Source: Diadophis punctatus similis (lineage: Eukaryota > Chordata > Lepidosauria > Squamata > Dipsadidae). Taken from it: DNA of 64,000 bases. The position numbers and the translations under genes are program-made. The stretch is from assembly GCA_023053685.1 (NCBI GenBank), contig JALIGW010000001.1, positions 162,808,547-162,872,546 on the forward strand, in the 5' to 3' direction. Below are positions 34,708-47,528 of the stretch, one piece after another. The notes under the pieces were generated by a model. The model was not told the DNA's origin and did no database searches. It saw only the letters and a list, made by a program, of their open reading frames with translations. Position 1 is the stretch's first letter. Each line of letters starts with the position of its first letter.

Positions 34708-34775
34708 TTAAGCATATTTATTTATTTATTTATTTTGTTATTCTTATATGCCGCCCAACTCCCGAAGGACTCAAG
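34708..34775 (-). mobile_element. L2/SINE-type 3' tip, antisense
   Basis: ATTT repeats are followed by TTATATGCCGCCCAACTCCC and GAAGGACTC, the antisense end found also at 18569-18640. Confidence 0.75.
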
Positions 34776-35099
34776 CAATAAACAAAAGAAGTTTTGCAAA
34801 AATTTTATCTTCACTGCAGGTGAAGGATATTGCGGGAACACCAAGATCTGGAACTATTTTCAGAGTATTAAGATTCCTAAGGTGAAAGTTGGTTACTTGT
34901 GAAGGATTGAACAAGGTTTGCACTAGACTTTCTTTACCATTTGATAGGTAAAGCAGGTAACGTTAGCTTTCAGATATACCTTTGTCCTTAGATTGCTGGT
35001 TGGTCAACCTTATTTTTTAGTATAGAGCTAGAAGTATTTCTCATGAGGACAGTCTATTGGGCCCAGCTATTTACTGGGCCAAAAGTAATACATTTCTAT

Positions 35100-35234
35100 C
35101 AGTAGTGGGTTCTAAAACCTGTTGCTACCAGTTCGCGCGTGCGCTCGCGTCCCGGGCGGGTAGGTGGAGCCTCCCGCCACCGCCGCCACTACCGGTTCGC
35201 AGAACCAGGCCGAACTGGGAGCAACCCACTGCTG
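35100..35234. mobile_element. hAT MITE, 135 bp, perfect 8-bp TSD
   Basis: Termini CAGTAGTGGGTT and AACCCACTGCTG; flanks ATTTCTAT at 35092-35099 and 35235-35242. GC-rich interior with ACCGGTTCGCAGAACCAGG. Confidence 0.93.
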
Positions 35235-35257
35235 ATTTCTATCCTCTTGGTCTAGAA

Positions 35258-35381
35258 CAGGGGTGTCAAATTTGCGGCCCGCGGGCCGGATGTGTCACAT
35301 GCTGGCCCTGCCCCCGCCTGGTTTAGCAAAGGGGGAAAAAATCCCAATATGTCATGTGATGCCGCGAGTTTGACACCCCTG
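35258..35381. mobile_element. hAT MITE, 124 bp, perfect 8-bp TSD
   Basis: Termini CAGGGGTGTCAAATTTGCGG and GAGTTTGACACCCCTG; flanks GTCTAGAA at 35250-35257 and 35382-35389. It lies only 23 bp from the previous MITE. Confidence 0.95.
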
Positions 35382-35389
35382 GTCTAGAA

Positions 35390-36759
35390 GAATATTTTTC
35401 TACAGTACAACTGAACTTCCCCCAAATCACCATCCTCTATGATGATAGAGAAGGTATTATTTACATTTAAAAAGCATAAAAATAAAATGCAAAATAGCCC
35501 CCTTTTTAAAAGAATAAAGACCCCAAATGTTTTGTAATCTACCTACCAGCTAGTTTTCTTTGCCAGAAGCCATTACATTTAATGGCCCTTCTGTAGAAGG
35601 CTTCTTCTAAACAATGTCAACACTTAATGCCTATACTGCAGGGGCATCTACTGGCTTCAAAATGGGGGCATAATCAGGCAAAGTCCCACACCTTTCTATA
35701 TGTATACAGTGCATATAATATCCACTACAAAGACACAGAGCTTTGATCACCCAGTTTCACCCTTCATTTTAAAGCCACCTGCTTTCATGGAGTGTGTTAA
35801 GAAATGTGAGGAGAGCAATGTGCTGCAAATGAGCAACTAGCTTGTTTATATTTAGGTATAGAGAAAGTGCATAATGCCAGTGATCCAGCAACATCAGGGG
35901 CTACCCATTTCTTTCTGCCAATAGCTCCAGTAGATGGATACATTTTATAAATCCATTAGGTTAAGAGAAGTGGCATTCTTGAAAGCGAGCCAGTGGTCAC
36001 CTGAACTTTAGCTTTGATGTAACCATATATAAGTCAAATATAAAATTGACAAGCCACCTTAGGTGGGTTGATGATTTTAAAAAATCTTAGGTCAATTTTA
36101 CAACAAATTCAAAAGTGAGTATTCTAGATTTAGTGCAGGAATTGCTCCAGTTAAGTGTCAAGAGAGTTTATAATGATGGAGACAATAAAATCTGTCATAG
36201 CAATATAAGAGAACATTATTTTAGTGGTGCCAATACCCCAGATCTGTCTTTTTGTTTTAAAGGCAACTGGTCTTCCTTTCAATCTGCAACTGAAATGATC
36301 TCTGTAAATCTATGGGCTGCTTAACTGTCATGCAGAGCCATGTTCAACAAACTATGACCTGTGTGCAAAATGAATTGTGACTGCTGCTACCTTAGCCCAC
36401 TGATTGATGCTTTTTCTTTTTATTGCTCTTCTCATCCACACAAAATTTATCTCATAACACATATAGATGAACTGGGTGCAATATAAAATGAGTGAAAGAG
36501 GAAAACTGTTCATAAATATTCAGTCTCACCCAAATAACCCGAGATTTATTCTCTTTTTTAAAAAAAAGTTTAAAAAACTAAAACCACCTTCCTTGATCAC
36601 TTCCAGATTCATTGCGATTGATATTGTATGAGGTTTATTGGAATTTTCTGGTATGCAGGGAATAACAAGCTGGAAAAGAAATGCAAGGTTCAAAAATAGA
36701 ACAAATCCACTTCATCAGTTAACCAGATTTCAAAGCCATCACATCTTTGTTAAAACTTT
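35390..36759. other. Intron 4 interior, no recognised feature
   Basis: AT-rich; no gene or named repeat. Confidence 0.4.
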
Positions 36760-36940
36760 CAAAATAATAGAGTTGAAAGGGGCCTTGGAGATCTTCTACT
36801 CCAACCCCCTGCTCAAGCAGGAGACCCTATATCACTACAGACAAGTGGCTGTCCAGTCTCTTCTTAAAAGCTTTCAGTGATGGAGCAGCCACAACTTCTG
36901 AAGGCAAGTCATTCCACCGGCTATTCAGTTGGTTAGCTGA
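36760..36940 (-). mobile_element. CR1 LINE 3' end, antisense
   Basis: ATAGAGTTGAAAGGGGCCTT, CCAACCCCCTGCTCAAGCAG, TGGCTGTCCAGTCTCTTCTT and GTGATGGAGCAGCCACAACT are clear antisense CR1 words. Intron 4. Confidence 0.93.
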
Positions 36941-39900
36941 AACTAACCAACTAATCTTTAGGTTTAAATTTGATCCATTCTGGTGAAATATGCCCATCAA
37001 AGGTCACATTTACTCCACAATTCAGTTTCTTAACAATCCTATTAGCTTCAAGATGGCCAACTTCTGTAGTTTCAGAAACAGCCAGTTCTTCCAACGTGGG
37101 TTGGGAAGCAACTTATCCCAGAAAGGAGTTCAATCATGGAAACTTGTACAAAGGCAGGAAAATGTTTTGTTTTGTTTTAGCCCCAACATTTCTCCTCTAA
37201 CTGAAACAATTAGTATATTTATAAGAGCTTTCTCAGTTATTTTGTATTTTTAGAGCGTTTGTTAGCATTGATTTATATTCTATTGCATTGAGCTTTATTT
37301 TATGAAACACCTAGAATAGTATAGTCGGTATAGAAATAGAATAACTAAACACAGTGCACATATATAGTACTGAATATATGAAGCAATATGAAAATTAATG
37401 TGAACCAACCTTTAGAAGCTTTTTTACTTGCCTTCTACAATCTCAATTAATGAAATAGAGTTGGAAAAAGCTGGATAATATTATAATAAGGGTACTGTGA
37501 TACTGAACACAGATTTGGTTTCAAAAAGAAAATAAAAATAAATTTAAACCAAAGATTTATAGTTCTATAACTAAAATGGAAAAATAGTGTAGATTTTTGT
37601 TAATTGCAATTATTATGCTCACATACTGTCATATTCACATCCAAACAGCTTGTTATCCCATTTTCTTATATTAGCAAAGAAAATGTGTTTTTATGATTGA
37701 CTCTTTATTGAGGTCATAATCCATGAAATTCAATGGAGTGTACAGAGTTAGGATAAAACACTAAAGCTGTTTTTTCCGACTCCTCCTCCATTTTTATTCC
37801 AAATGTTTCAAAGATTTAGGCCCTCTGCATAATTGGTTATATGCTTATTTCTAAAAGAAAAGTATTATGTTAATATAAGGTGAAACTATTTTTGTGGGGT
37901 TCAGAGCAAGATGTGTCTAGCCCAGTTCACTGAAACCGTATTTTCACAATATGCATATATCCTGGCTCTCTCCATTCATCATCTGCTGTACAACTCAATG
38001 AAAGCTTTAGGTCATTTCCCCACTACACACCTAGTGTCTTTTGGCATCAGCCAGCCATCGCTGAAGTGATACAAAGCCTGCCTCATTATTATTATTTTGG
38101 CACCATAATGGTTGGATAACTTTGGAAGATGAGAGAAGTCAAGGGGGGGGGGGGATTGTCTTAATGACATTTTTAGCATTACATTTCTGCTTTGTCTCCA
38201 GTTTTGAGATTTGATGAATCAGATGAATTACAAGAGGAGTTATTTTGGAACAGCAGCAAGGGTTTTTTTTCCCTTTTAGTTATTCTTGGCAATTTTCTCC
38301 TATGGATGACAATATGAACTATTAATAAGTTTCGTTTACAGCAAGTATCTGTAGTCCACTTGAGTAGAAGAGACCATGGAGGAAGAAATCAGCATGACTA
38401 AAACTAGCAGTCATTAAGCAGGGATGCGCAAGGGGTATGTGTGGTTCCCCAAAGTCTTGAGTGTTTTCATCCTAAATCCTTGCAAAATTTTCATCCAATT
38501 TTGTGGTCATTTTTAACATGATAGAAGGAGAAGTGGCTTTAAAATTTCAAAAGTTTTACTTTTTATCTATGTCCTTTCTGAAACACTACCCCTGGATCAC
38601 CCGTCAAAAGCACCCGCAATAGCTCCAGCTTTAAAAAGTGTTTTCATTCCTGTATCACAGCTTCAATGGATTACATGAATAAGCTGAATGCAAAGTGAAA
38701 GTCTGGAGTAAGTCCATTATTTCTTCTTCTAAGCATTTCCCAACATACTTTTGAGAGGCTAAATCAAATGCTCTTTCGTGCTTTTTCTGTGGTTGGGTCT
38801 TATTCAACTCTCCCATTTTAAGTAATGGTACTTTCATAAGTGGAATTTTCTTTCATCATTGGAGGTCCGTATGATTGCTTTACAACAAGGAGAAAAAGAG
38901 AGGTGAAGAAATACTTTCATTTCAATATCTGTCAAAACGACAGAGCATTCTTAAGATGACTTCTATACTAGGGGTCGGCAACAAAACTATGTCAAAGCTA
39001 CATAGAATTCTCCCACTCAATTTTTGCTACATAGACACCCACTGGAGGTAAGTGAGGTAAATGAGGATGGCAAGCAAGGGCCAATTCTGCCCCTTACATA
39101 CTCGAATGCAACCATGAAAAAGGCTGGTGCTTCCATCATGACACATTTTGCTATGTTACCATGACTGTAGTTAAGAACAGATGCCTAATAAATCCCCAAC
39201 ACCTTTTAACTTTACATACCAAAAATCTACCCTTTTGAGAGAAACAGTTTAATGTAAACCCCCTAACTCCTGAAATTAGAAAAAGAAAGAACCTAGATTT
39301 GCTCATTTATAAGATGCAACCTATGCAGTTTACATTAGCATTACAGTCTTTGATCCTTTCAAAAATATTATGTGTAGCCCCTGGGGATAAAAACTTGCCC
39401 ATCCTTTATATATGGAATTGTCTCAGAAGGAATGATTGACAAGGTCAACTTTTCAGGGGAAGTGACTACATATACACCATCTGAGAGAGAATTCATAAAC
39501 AAAGGGAGATCAAAGGCTGATAGTTACAATATCAACAGAGAGCTCATTCATGCATAATGCAAATAGGGCACATTTTTATAGTAAAAGCATATATGGTGAA
39601 GGAAATTGCACTGCTTTCTTTCCACCCCAGCCCAACTCCCAAGCACAGGATTGCAGAGTTTCCAGTATGTACGGGGACATTTTTCTCCATTGGTGCATTA
39701 CTTATAACACTAAACTTCATGTGATTCAAGTCCAAAAATCAAGTTGCCTGGACTTCCAAAAACTTGGCATGCCCCAAGGGATTCCTGCACAACAATCACT
39801 AAGCACAAATTGGGCTTGAAATAGAGAACTATCTGGAGGCTAAAGCATCTTGAGGCAAACCTTGAATTTATTTTAGCCCCACTTGGCCTTCTAAAGAAAC

Positions 39901-42900
39901 TGTCACTAGCAATCTTGGTTTGTTGATCTGTTTCTTTAAAGAAACTGTGTTTGATAGTTTGTGCCTTTATCTGCTTCCTTTCTTTACACCACATACCAAG
40001 TACTAATGCAATAAAGGAAAATCAAGTCCTAAATATAAAGCCACTGCAATTTATAAATGAAAGATGATCATTACAGCATTCCAAATTAAGCTGCTGTGTG
40101 TTTACACAGTGTGCAGTGTAATTTAAATGATCAAAGAACAACAGGGGATACCTTGAAAATCAGGCATCCAAAGCAACTAGAATTTTTTCCATGTAAGGCT
40201 GCAACCAGAGAGAATAGAAGTGCTTCTAAGATCTTTGGCCTAGGCTATGCTGCCCCCTTATGTCTTAGCAGCAGTCCACATTGCTTTTAAATATTTCTAC
40301 TAGATTTTGAATGGCTCTTGTATTTCATATGTTTACGTTATTTTTAATGTACAAATAAAAATATAATAAGAATCATTAAAAAACAACATACTATTTATTG
40401 TAAGCAATGCATTAACAGATCATTGAAAGGGAGTTTTATAACCCCATAGTAGATATGAGTCCTTCATACTTCTACGCATGTAAGAAAGTCATAGGTATCT
40501 ACCAAACTACCTGACAGAGACCCAGCAATTTGTTTTTTTAAAACAGCATTTCTCAGTAGTGCATCATTAATATTATATCCCCCTCAAGTTCAGTTATGCT
40601 TCCACATAGTGCCCTGTGGTGTATGAGGGTGTGTGGGGTGTTTTCCTGGGAGGAAGGAAGAACATGGGAAGATTGTTAGGAGTGTATGCCAAAAGTATAT
40701 ACACTAAGCAGTGTCACCCAAAGCATGAAGGTCAACTCAGCTTCCCTGCTAAAGCAAGCAGACACCTACTGTGTACCAGAGAGCAATGATTTAAGATTGC
40801 CGGAGATAGCAGCAATAGAAAATGCATCAATTCATCCTGCACAGCAGAAGACAATTGTAAACCATTCCTATATTTTACCACATACAGGATAGACAATATA
40901 AAGTGCTTGACAATATACAGGGGGATGATGGGTCCCCTCAGGTCAGATGCACTTAACATGCTACTAAGGAAAACTAGAGGCGACTGTAGAACAGATCACA
41001 ATCTGCTCGTGTGTGAATTCCAAGACAAGTAAAGTAGAAGAACAAAGCCAACCAGTTTCCACAATAAGTTCTTCAGCAGACACCCATCATTTTTAAAGAG
41101 AGCACAAGGAATCACTTTGAAATCCTGAACTTCATAGGTAGGGAATTAGAGGAACTGTGTTATCAAATCAAATAATTTGTTAAGGATAAATGTAGAAACG
41201 TCCAAAAAACAAAGTCATGTAGTATCTGCCTCCTGGTGGTCAATGCAACTGCCAAAGGCCAAGAAACAGAAGAAAGCAAAAAAGATATCGGAACAAATGG
41301 TGTGAATTGAGGCCAGCCATGAAAGCCCACAGCAGTATAGTGGTATGAATTGTCAAGAAAGAAGAGAAGCTGATACAAAGGACAAAACCTTGGGAAGAAA
41401 CCCAGCAAAGAGAGTCAAGGAAGGACTATAGCAGCCTAGGAGTTGTGTGTTGTTTTTTTAACATAATCCCAAATTCAATCCCCAATATTTCTGGATTGAG
41501 CAGAAATGACTTCCTCCGACACCTTTGAGAGTCAGTCAGTGCCAATGGAATTGAGCTAATGGAGCAGTTTCCAATGTTGCTATTATATCAGCACAGTCAT
41601 CCTGTGTCCCAATGGGAAAGGAGGAGTTTCAGCAGGGCTTCTCTCTCTTATCTTTGCACTCCTGCCCAGTTACCTCTTTCCCTTGCCTTCTTTCCATCTC
41701 CCTTGTTTTTTTTACTTGCCTACTGCAAATGCAACAGCCACTTCATTGCTCCTATCTTTGTTCTGTTCAGTTTTCTTGCTTGCTTGCTAGCTGGATGAAG
41801 TCTGTGTGGACATTTCTGTGTTTGTTTGTCCAAGAGTAGATTGTGTGTGAGAGAGAAAAGTTGGTTGTGCACATGTGGATCAATTAATTTTATAAATGGG
41901 TATGTCTTTCTGCATATAATTAAATAGTAATTAATTAAACTTGCTGCCTTTTTGGTACGTAGTTTCTTGTGGTTGCATATAACACATACACACATTCATA
42001 CGGGTTGCTTTCTGCATACACTTCTTTGGAGTATGAGGAATAGTAATAAATTCAGAGTCATCTTCCTTTTGGTTAAATGCAATAGGGGCAACATAAGTGA
42101 TCTTAGATTTATATTAAGTACAGAATGCATCACAGGTAATATAAAAAATATTTTCAAAGGCAGCAAAGAAACTGAAAACAGACAGCCAAGATTTAAACTT
42201 ATTTATGATTAATGGCCCAAGATTAAGCCAAGGCTCTTATTTATAATTTATGATACTATGTATTAATTTACCGGAACAGAGGCTATTTTATATATTTAAT
42301 TTATAATTTACCATTCTGGCTCATAGAAACTTACATCAATTATCAATTTTATCAGTGTTCTCATTCTCTCCCCAGAGGGACTTGTAATTTTTTCTCCATT
42401 TAAGAGCTAAAGAATACTGTAACCATAAACCAAAGAAGAGGAATTAAAGCTGAAAAACAATTCCTTTCTACACATGAGAAGTTTATGATTACTTGCTTTT
42501 CTCCAGCACAAAGCTTTCTGAGAGATTTGCATAAATTCTGGTCATTTTTCCATGTCTACTATAAGCTTGTACATTCTCAAGTCATAAGCAGGTCAGGCAT
42601 AAAAGGGAAGTAGATGAAGCCACCAAAATATTTTTCTCTTTATCATTGTGTAAATGTACTTGCTAGAAAAAGTGTCAGCCTGCCATCTTGTTGTTATATC
42701 TCCTATATCTCAAAGCAGTTCAAAATTAAAGAAATGAAATCGAATAATACAATGAAAAATGTATGATCTTGTATGAGATCAGATAGTCATTAGAAAAGTA
42801 GAGGGGGAACTATTTATGCAACATCCATAGAGGGAAGGCCTGGATGAAGGGATAGATAGTTGATGGCTTTGGGAACATCCCCAAGCCATGCATCTGATTT

Positions 42901-44316
42901 TCCTCTGGCTCCCTCTGTTGCTTGCTGAATGGGATCAGTGGGAAGAGGGCTGCCATTTTCATGTGACTTGCCTCCCTGGCCTGTCACAGGACATGCACCT
43001 GTGACCCTGAATGTTCCACCTTCATAAAACTTCCTTTTCTGTGTTCTGCTGTGCTCAGACACCTAACAGAAAATAAAACTCAAAAGTCTTGAGAAATATT
43101 TGGGTGGGAAGAGGGAGAAGAGATATCCATGTTTGTGCTTCAGTGATTCAATTTGGAGAAATATGTATTTTGCAAGGCCTGAAAATCAAATCCATACACT
43201 GAAACCTCAAACCCTTTTCCTGAAAATAAAAATGCTTAGATTCTGACCACTTTAATTCATTATGCACACACTCCTTCTGCAAGGTTGCCAAATCTTAACT
43301 CTGGCAAAGTTCCAATAGTGGATTTCTCCAGGCCCAGTTCTTTTCATCTCAAGCTGTGGTGACAGAAGAAATTGTATTTGGTGGAATTCCCCACTCCATG
43401 AAGCTCAGAAGAGAACAGCCCTAATTACAGCCTGTTAACCCAACCTCTAGTTATCATAAATGGTTTAGGAAGTTGATAACTGTGACATGCACTGTGGCTC
43501 AAGCCCTGCGCTAAGACAGATGCAATTGATTGCCTTTGACTTAACATGTTGTGTGAACCTGGATCTTGTGGCTAATTGAACAAGTCATACTTCAAACTAA
43601 TCATGACACAGTCCCATATGTGATCCCAACAATTGCTTAATTAAAGAAGTAGCATAAGCAGAATCTAAATATTTGCAGACATCTTGTAAATACATCCAAG
43701 TTAGCAGGCCTAAACTGCAATAAAACTCATGCAACTACATGGGGAAACATGTCCCACACCATTTGACCAACATCCTCATTTTGCTCTATATAGCAGCAAA
43801 CAATTATTCCATTTATCATGTAGCCACAAGATTTGTTAGAACAGCAGGAGGAGAGAGAAAGTTTTAATCCAGTGTCAATTAATGATTTAATGTTCTTTTA
43901 TTTTGGAGCCTTGATTTGAATTCAGGCCAGGCCTGAAGATTCCTCTGGTCAGACAGCTGGAAAGTCCACTGAAAGAAACCGTGCAGGTGGTCTTCCAGTT
44001 CAGTTTGCAGTGAAAATAACCTAGTAAAATACCTTAATGAATGCAGCCACCCACACTGGGCACCCTTTAAAGTAATTTCAGAAGCAAATTGAAAAACAGC
44101 CTCCAATGACATCAAAGGGCTAATTCTCCATGCCAAGGTAAGTACAACATTAAGAAGGATTAGTCAACTGGAAAGAGCTTGTTACCGTATATGTTCCTCC
44201 TTAGCAGCAAATAAACAATATTTAAAATATAGCTGATAAGTATGAATAAGTTGTACAGTAGCTGTTCAGTCTATTTATTAGTGTTTTAAAAGGCTACATT
44301 GACCTGCTACATCAAA
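36941..44316. other. Intron 4 interior, no recognised gene
   Basis: More than 7 kb of AT-rich DNA. Possible small relics: an L2-like tip near 37230-37345 and a hAT terminus-like AGGGGTCGGCAAC at 38969. A poly-G run is at 38142-38153. At 43879-44136 there is an 85-codon minus-strand frame discussed in the findings. Confidence 0.4.
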
Positions 44317-44388
44317 AGGAAGGAAGGAAGGAAGGAAGGAAGGAAGGAAGGAAGGAAGGAAGGAAGGAAGGAAGGAAGGAAGGAAGGT
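44317..44388. repeat. (GGAA)18 microsatellite
   Basis: 72 bp of near-perfect AGGA repeats. Confidence 0.97.
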
Positions 44389-45701
44389 CGATCTAGGGGT
44401 TGACTCTCAAAGAGAAGATTCTTTTTTAAAAAAACCTGATTTTGAGTATCCTCCCATGTGTATCTCCCTAGAATTCTTTGTTCTTGGATCGGAAATGAAA
44501 AAAAATATATATACTTATGGCAACTAAAGCACTAGGACTATATAGAGAATGTCAAAGCAGAGTCTATGATGGTATGTGGTGAAGATCAAGCCTTAGAAAA
44601 ACCTGTTATTAAAATGATTTGGGTGATGTTGGGGGTAGATGGAATCAAGTTGGCTGTAATTGAACTGGCTTGAAATAATAAATATGCACACTTTCTTTAA
44701 ACACAGCTTGCCACAACTTGAAAATCTGGAATCAATTCCTTCACTTTTAAGATGCTTAAAAGTTGTGGAACTTTGATATGTGTTTGCTTCTGGGTTTACA
44801 GTCCTAGCCAGGCTGCTCCAGACCTTTCAACTTGTATATTTCAAGGCAGCAAACTTAATCAAACAACAGAGAGAAAGACTGAAAATCCAGGAAACTATTA
44901 CATGAATTCGTGTAGGGCTCAACTGAGTGAAAGGAATTTTACTATCCTAATGTGGATTCACCATCACATTCATATTATTACCATTTGAATAGCATCATGT
45001 TCCTTCTTCCACCATCTAAAAATGGGGGAGCTTAGACTGAGTTGAGAATTTGCCAACATTCACAATTTCTTTATGAAAAGAGGTAGAAAATAATATAAAT
45101 AAAATGTCAAATAATGCAGAACATGCAACTGCAAATTCCTTGAATCCAAGAAAAGGAAGAGGAAGTCATTGGCGAGGGAAGTGTGCATGGCATCCTTCAT
45201 TCTCAGCAGCATTCTGCCCCTATCAGGACAGTTTAAGAGCCACTAACATGAATTCATACTCTGATTTAAGCAAGGTTTACCCAAAGGTGGCTGAGCTATC
45301 AATGTTATTCTACAATTGGCACTTGGAAGAAAAGTCCCTGCAGCTTCGACATTCAGCAATCAAATCCACATCCAAATTACTGTAAGAAAGCAACATGAGA
45401 AATGAATAAATGCCCACTACACTTTCACAAATGGCAATAATATTTCTCCTTCTATCTATAAAATGCACTATGGATACAGGCATCAATTAAAATTGCCCAT
45501 TTGAGTGACCATTTTCATATGCCTAATGAACTGCCAAAAAGTGAGGGAGGAGAAACAGAGGCTGAGGATTGGGGAGGGAAGGGAAGGGGGGGAGGGAAGA
45601 TGCATACATTTGACATGGAGAAAAAGTACTGTCAGAGAAAGACAGTAATCTATAGGTCTGCAGAGGAAGCATATGCAGTGGCTTCTCCTCTCACAACTTA
45701 C
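44389..45701. other. Intron 4, exon-4-proximal part
   Basis: No other gene. A G/A-rich low-complexity stretch is at 45545-45600. Confidence 0.5.
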
Positions 45702-45808
45702 TGTTATTGTCCTGCTGCTTTGTATTTTTGATAAACGCAGAGAATTTGGAGAATATGTCTATGCCTGCAGCATTAGATTCACGATGCTTGGCTGCAAGCT
45801 TAGGATAT
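45702..45808 (-). CDS. CLIC5: CLIC5 exon 4 (107 bp)
   Basis: The first base completes a Lys codon; the exon then reads [20 protein letters not shown] and [15 protein letters not shown], leaving one base (A). The acceptor is CTCTATTTACAG and the donor CA|GTAAGT is near consensus. It covers the linker and first helices of the C-terminal all-alpha domain. The 107-bp length is the expected CLIC size. The exon sits 1.2 kb from exon 3 and 18.4 kb from exon 5. Confidence 0.95.
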
Positions 45809-47014
45809 CTGTAAATAGAGAGAGAGGTTTTTTAAAAAAAAATAATGTTCCCAGGAAAGTAAAAAACAAAACTTCACAAATACATGAACAAAAAGATACA
45901 CTATTAAAAGACACATTTTGTTCCTGGCAAGAGCTGCTTCAACACGAAGCAACATTTCTGTAGCTCAATTTTTGTTTTAAAACTGCCTCTTATCTCAGCA
46001 TGTCAGCCTTACAGGACCCTGCTGAAAATGAGTGGTGCCACAGGAAGCCAACTAGTTTTAAGTCACACCGCCGGGGTTTTATGACAAGGTTAATTGCACC
46101 AATGCTTAAAGTCAAAGAAACCAAAGAACTGTAATTTTATATCAGAACAAGCCATATATCTTCAATGATATGGAGGAGTTAGGCAGTACACACTTCATTT
46201 CATTGTAAATGTAGCCTATTGCTTAATTCCCTCTGCAGAAAATCAATCCAAGATATAATAGTCCTTTTCAGTGTAACAACAGAAAAAAGTGGAGGGAGGC
46301 TCTCAGTATGTGTGCACTTAAAGGGATGTGTAATTAAAGTTCTACATAGAAATAGAATTTTGAAAAGTGTGTTGCAATTCTTAAAAAGTTGCCTGTGGGC
46401 TGAGAATCATAATCTTAAAAGATTAATCAGATTTTAGTATCTGCTGCCAGCTGCCACCAAAGACTATTGAATAAAATTTACAACTTGCAGTCCCTGAAAT
46501 CAAATGCATTTATCCTACAGACCATAAAAGTGTTGGTGAGTGATGTCATGTTATATATGGGGGAAGAAGTATCCCACAACTCAGCATGACATAAATACTC
46601 ATACTTACATATGCTGGGTCTAATACGCTTGAATGACATTCAGCTACTGGAGAAGTGAACTAATTATATAGTTTATTTGGATGATGAATCTGAGTTTATT
46701 TCCCAGTTGGAGACCCAGGAACTGTGGTTTAATTTGAAACAAGATACTTCAGATGAAGATTTTTAAAAATAGAAGAACTCATGGCCTAAGGTTTCTGGCC
46801 ATCAATTCAAACTCAGATAAATATGACTTCAGAGGATAGAGAAGGAGACACACACTTAGAATTGTAACCTGACTGACAAGCTATGAGAAAGGTAAACTAA
46901 TTAAAAGCAAAGTTATTAGTATATTTGTCATTTACCGTACTTTTATTTAATGCCTGGCAATTTTAACATAACTCTAATAAAATATTTCAGAAACAAAGAT
47001 AATATATATATTAC

Positions 47015-47140
47015 TTTGGAGGTGAAAGAGTTTCCTCCAAAAATTCCTCAATCTTGTTTATATCTGTCTTGACTTCTCCGTTAAAGGTCAGAAATGGTGG
47101 GTGGGTCCCAGGAGCTAAATTATGTAAATCAGCAGGCTTT
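47015..47140 (-). CDS. CLIC5: CLIC5 exon 3 (126 bp)
   Basis: The first base completes the Arg codon begun in exon 2. The exon then reads [41 protein letters not shown], with two bases of a Lys codon left over. The acceptor is GTTTCCACAG; the donor is AA|GTAATA, slightly non-consensus at +5. This is the second half of the thioredoxin-like domain, including the cis-proline region (APGTHPPF). Compared with mammalian CLIC5 as I remember it there are conservative changes only (GEVKTDI for GDVKTDV, and SPPK for TPEK at the end). The 126-bp length is the usual CLIC size. Confidence 0.95.
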
Positions 47141-47418
47141 CTGTGGAAACCAAGAAGAATACATTAAGATATGTTTAATCAGGTATGCTCTTACTTACTC
47201 ATATTATTCCTCTTTTGTAATGATTCAGTTCTTCATCTCTTTCTGAGTAGCATATCTTAACAAGTCCCATATAATTAAAAAAGGTAAGATTTTCTTATCA
47301 ACATGAGAAAATCAAGATTCCTAATAAAGATGGAAATAAATTAATGTAATATCATTATACAAACATCCTTCCAAGAGGGCCAAAAACTTATAGTATTACT
47401 TTCATTGATAACATTTAC

Positions 47419-47528
47419 CTTTTCAGATCAACTGTGGTTACATTGAATACAACCCCTTTGAGCCAAAGTATCATGAAAAGACGCTGTGAGAATGGACAGT
47501 TCCCAATGCTTTCTCCATCTATGCCGGC
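47419..47528 (-). CDS. CLIC5: CLIC5 exon 2 (110 bp), redox-motif exon
   Basis: The exon translates to [20 protein letters not shown] followed by [16 protein letters not shown]. It starts at phase 0 and leaves two bases (AG) for the next exon. The acceptor is TATTATCTGTAG and the donor AG|GTAAAT. It holds the CLIC glutaredoxin-like motif Cys-Pro-Phe-Ser; the single cysteine is the one that in CLIC1 and CLIC4 can form a mixed disulfide with glutathione. The following hydrophobic stretch is the putative transmembrane segment. Length 110 bp is the usual size of this exon in vertebrate CLIC genes, as I recall. Upstream (higher coordinates) the preceding exon should end in a sequence like PEIELFVK. 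I did not find it in the window. Confidence 0.95.

Larger units (their letters stand above)
24346..47528 (-). other. CLIC5: CLIC5 gene body, exons 2 to 6 (exon 1 outside or not found)
   Basis: Five minus-strand exons join without a frame break into 230 codons plus a TAA stop. Introns are 278 bp (47141-47418), 1,206 bp (45809-47014), 18,363 bp (27339-45701) and 2,643 bp (24514-27156); intron 1 is at least 16.5 kb. All introns are GT-AG. The protein belongs to the CLIC family (GST-like fold: thioredoxin-like N-domain plus all-helical C-domain). CLIC5 is known to associate with ezrin/radixin and cortical actin at apical membranes, hair-cell stereocilia and podocyte foot processes; whether CLICs are true channels is debated. 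CLIC5 rather than CLIC4, CLIC6 or CLIC2 is chosen from paralogue-specific stretches such as [38 protein letters not shown] and [15 protein letters not shown], compared from memory. In mammals CLIC5 lies between RUNX2 and ENPP4; if synteny holds, low coordinates face RUNX2. Confidence 0.95.
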
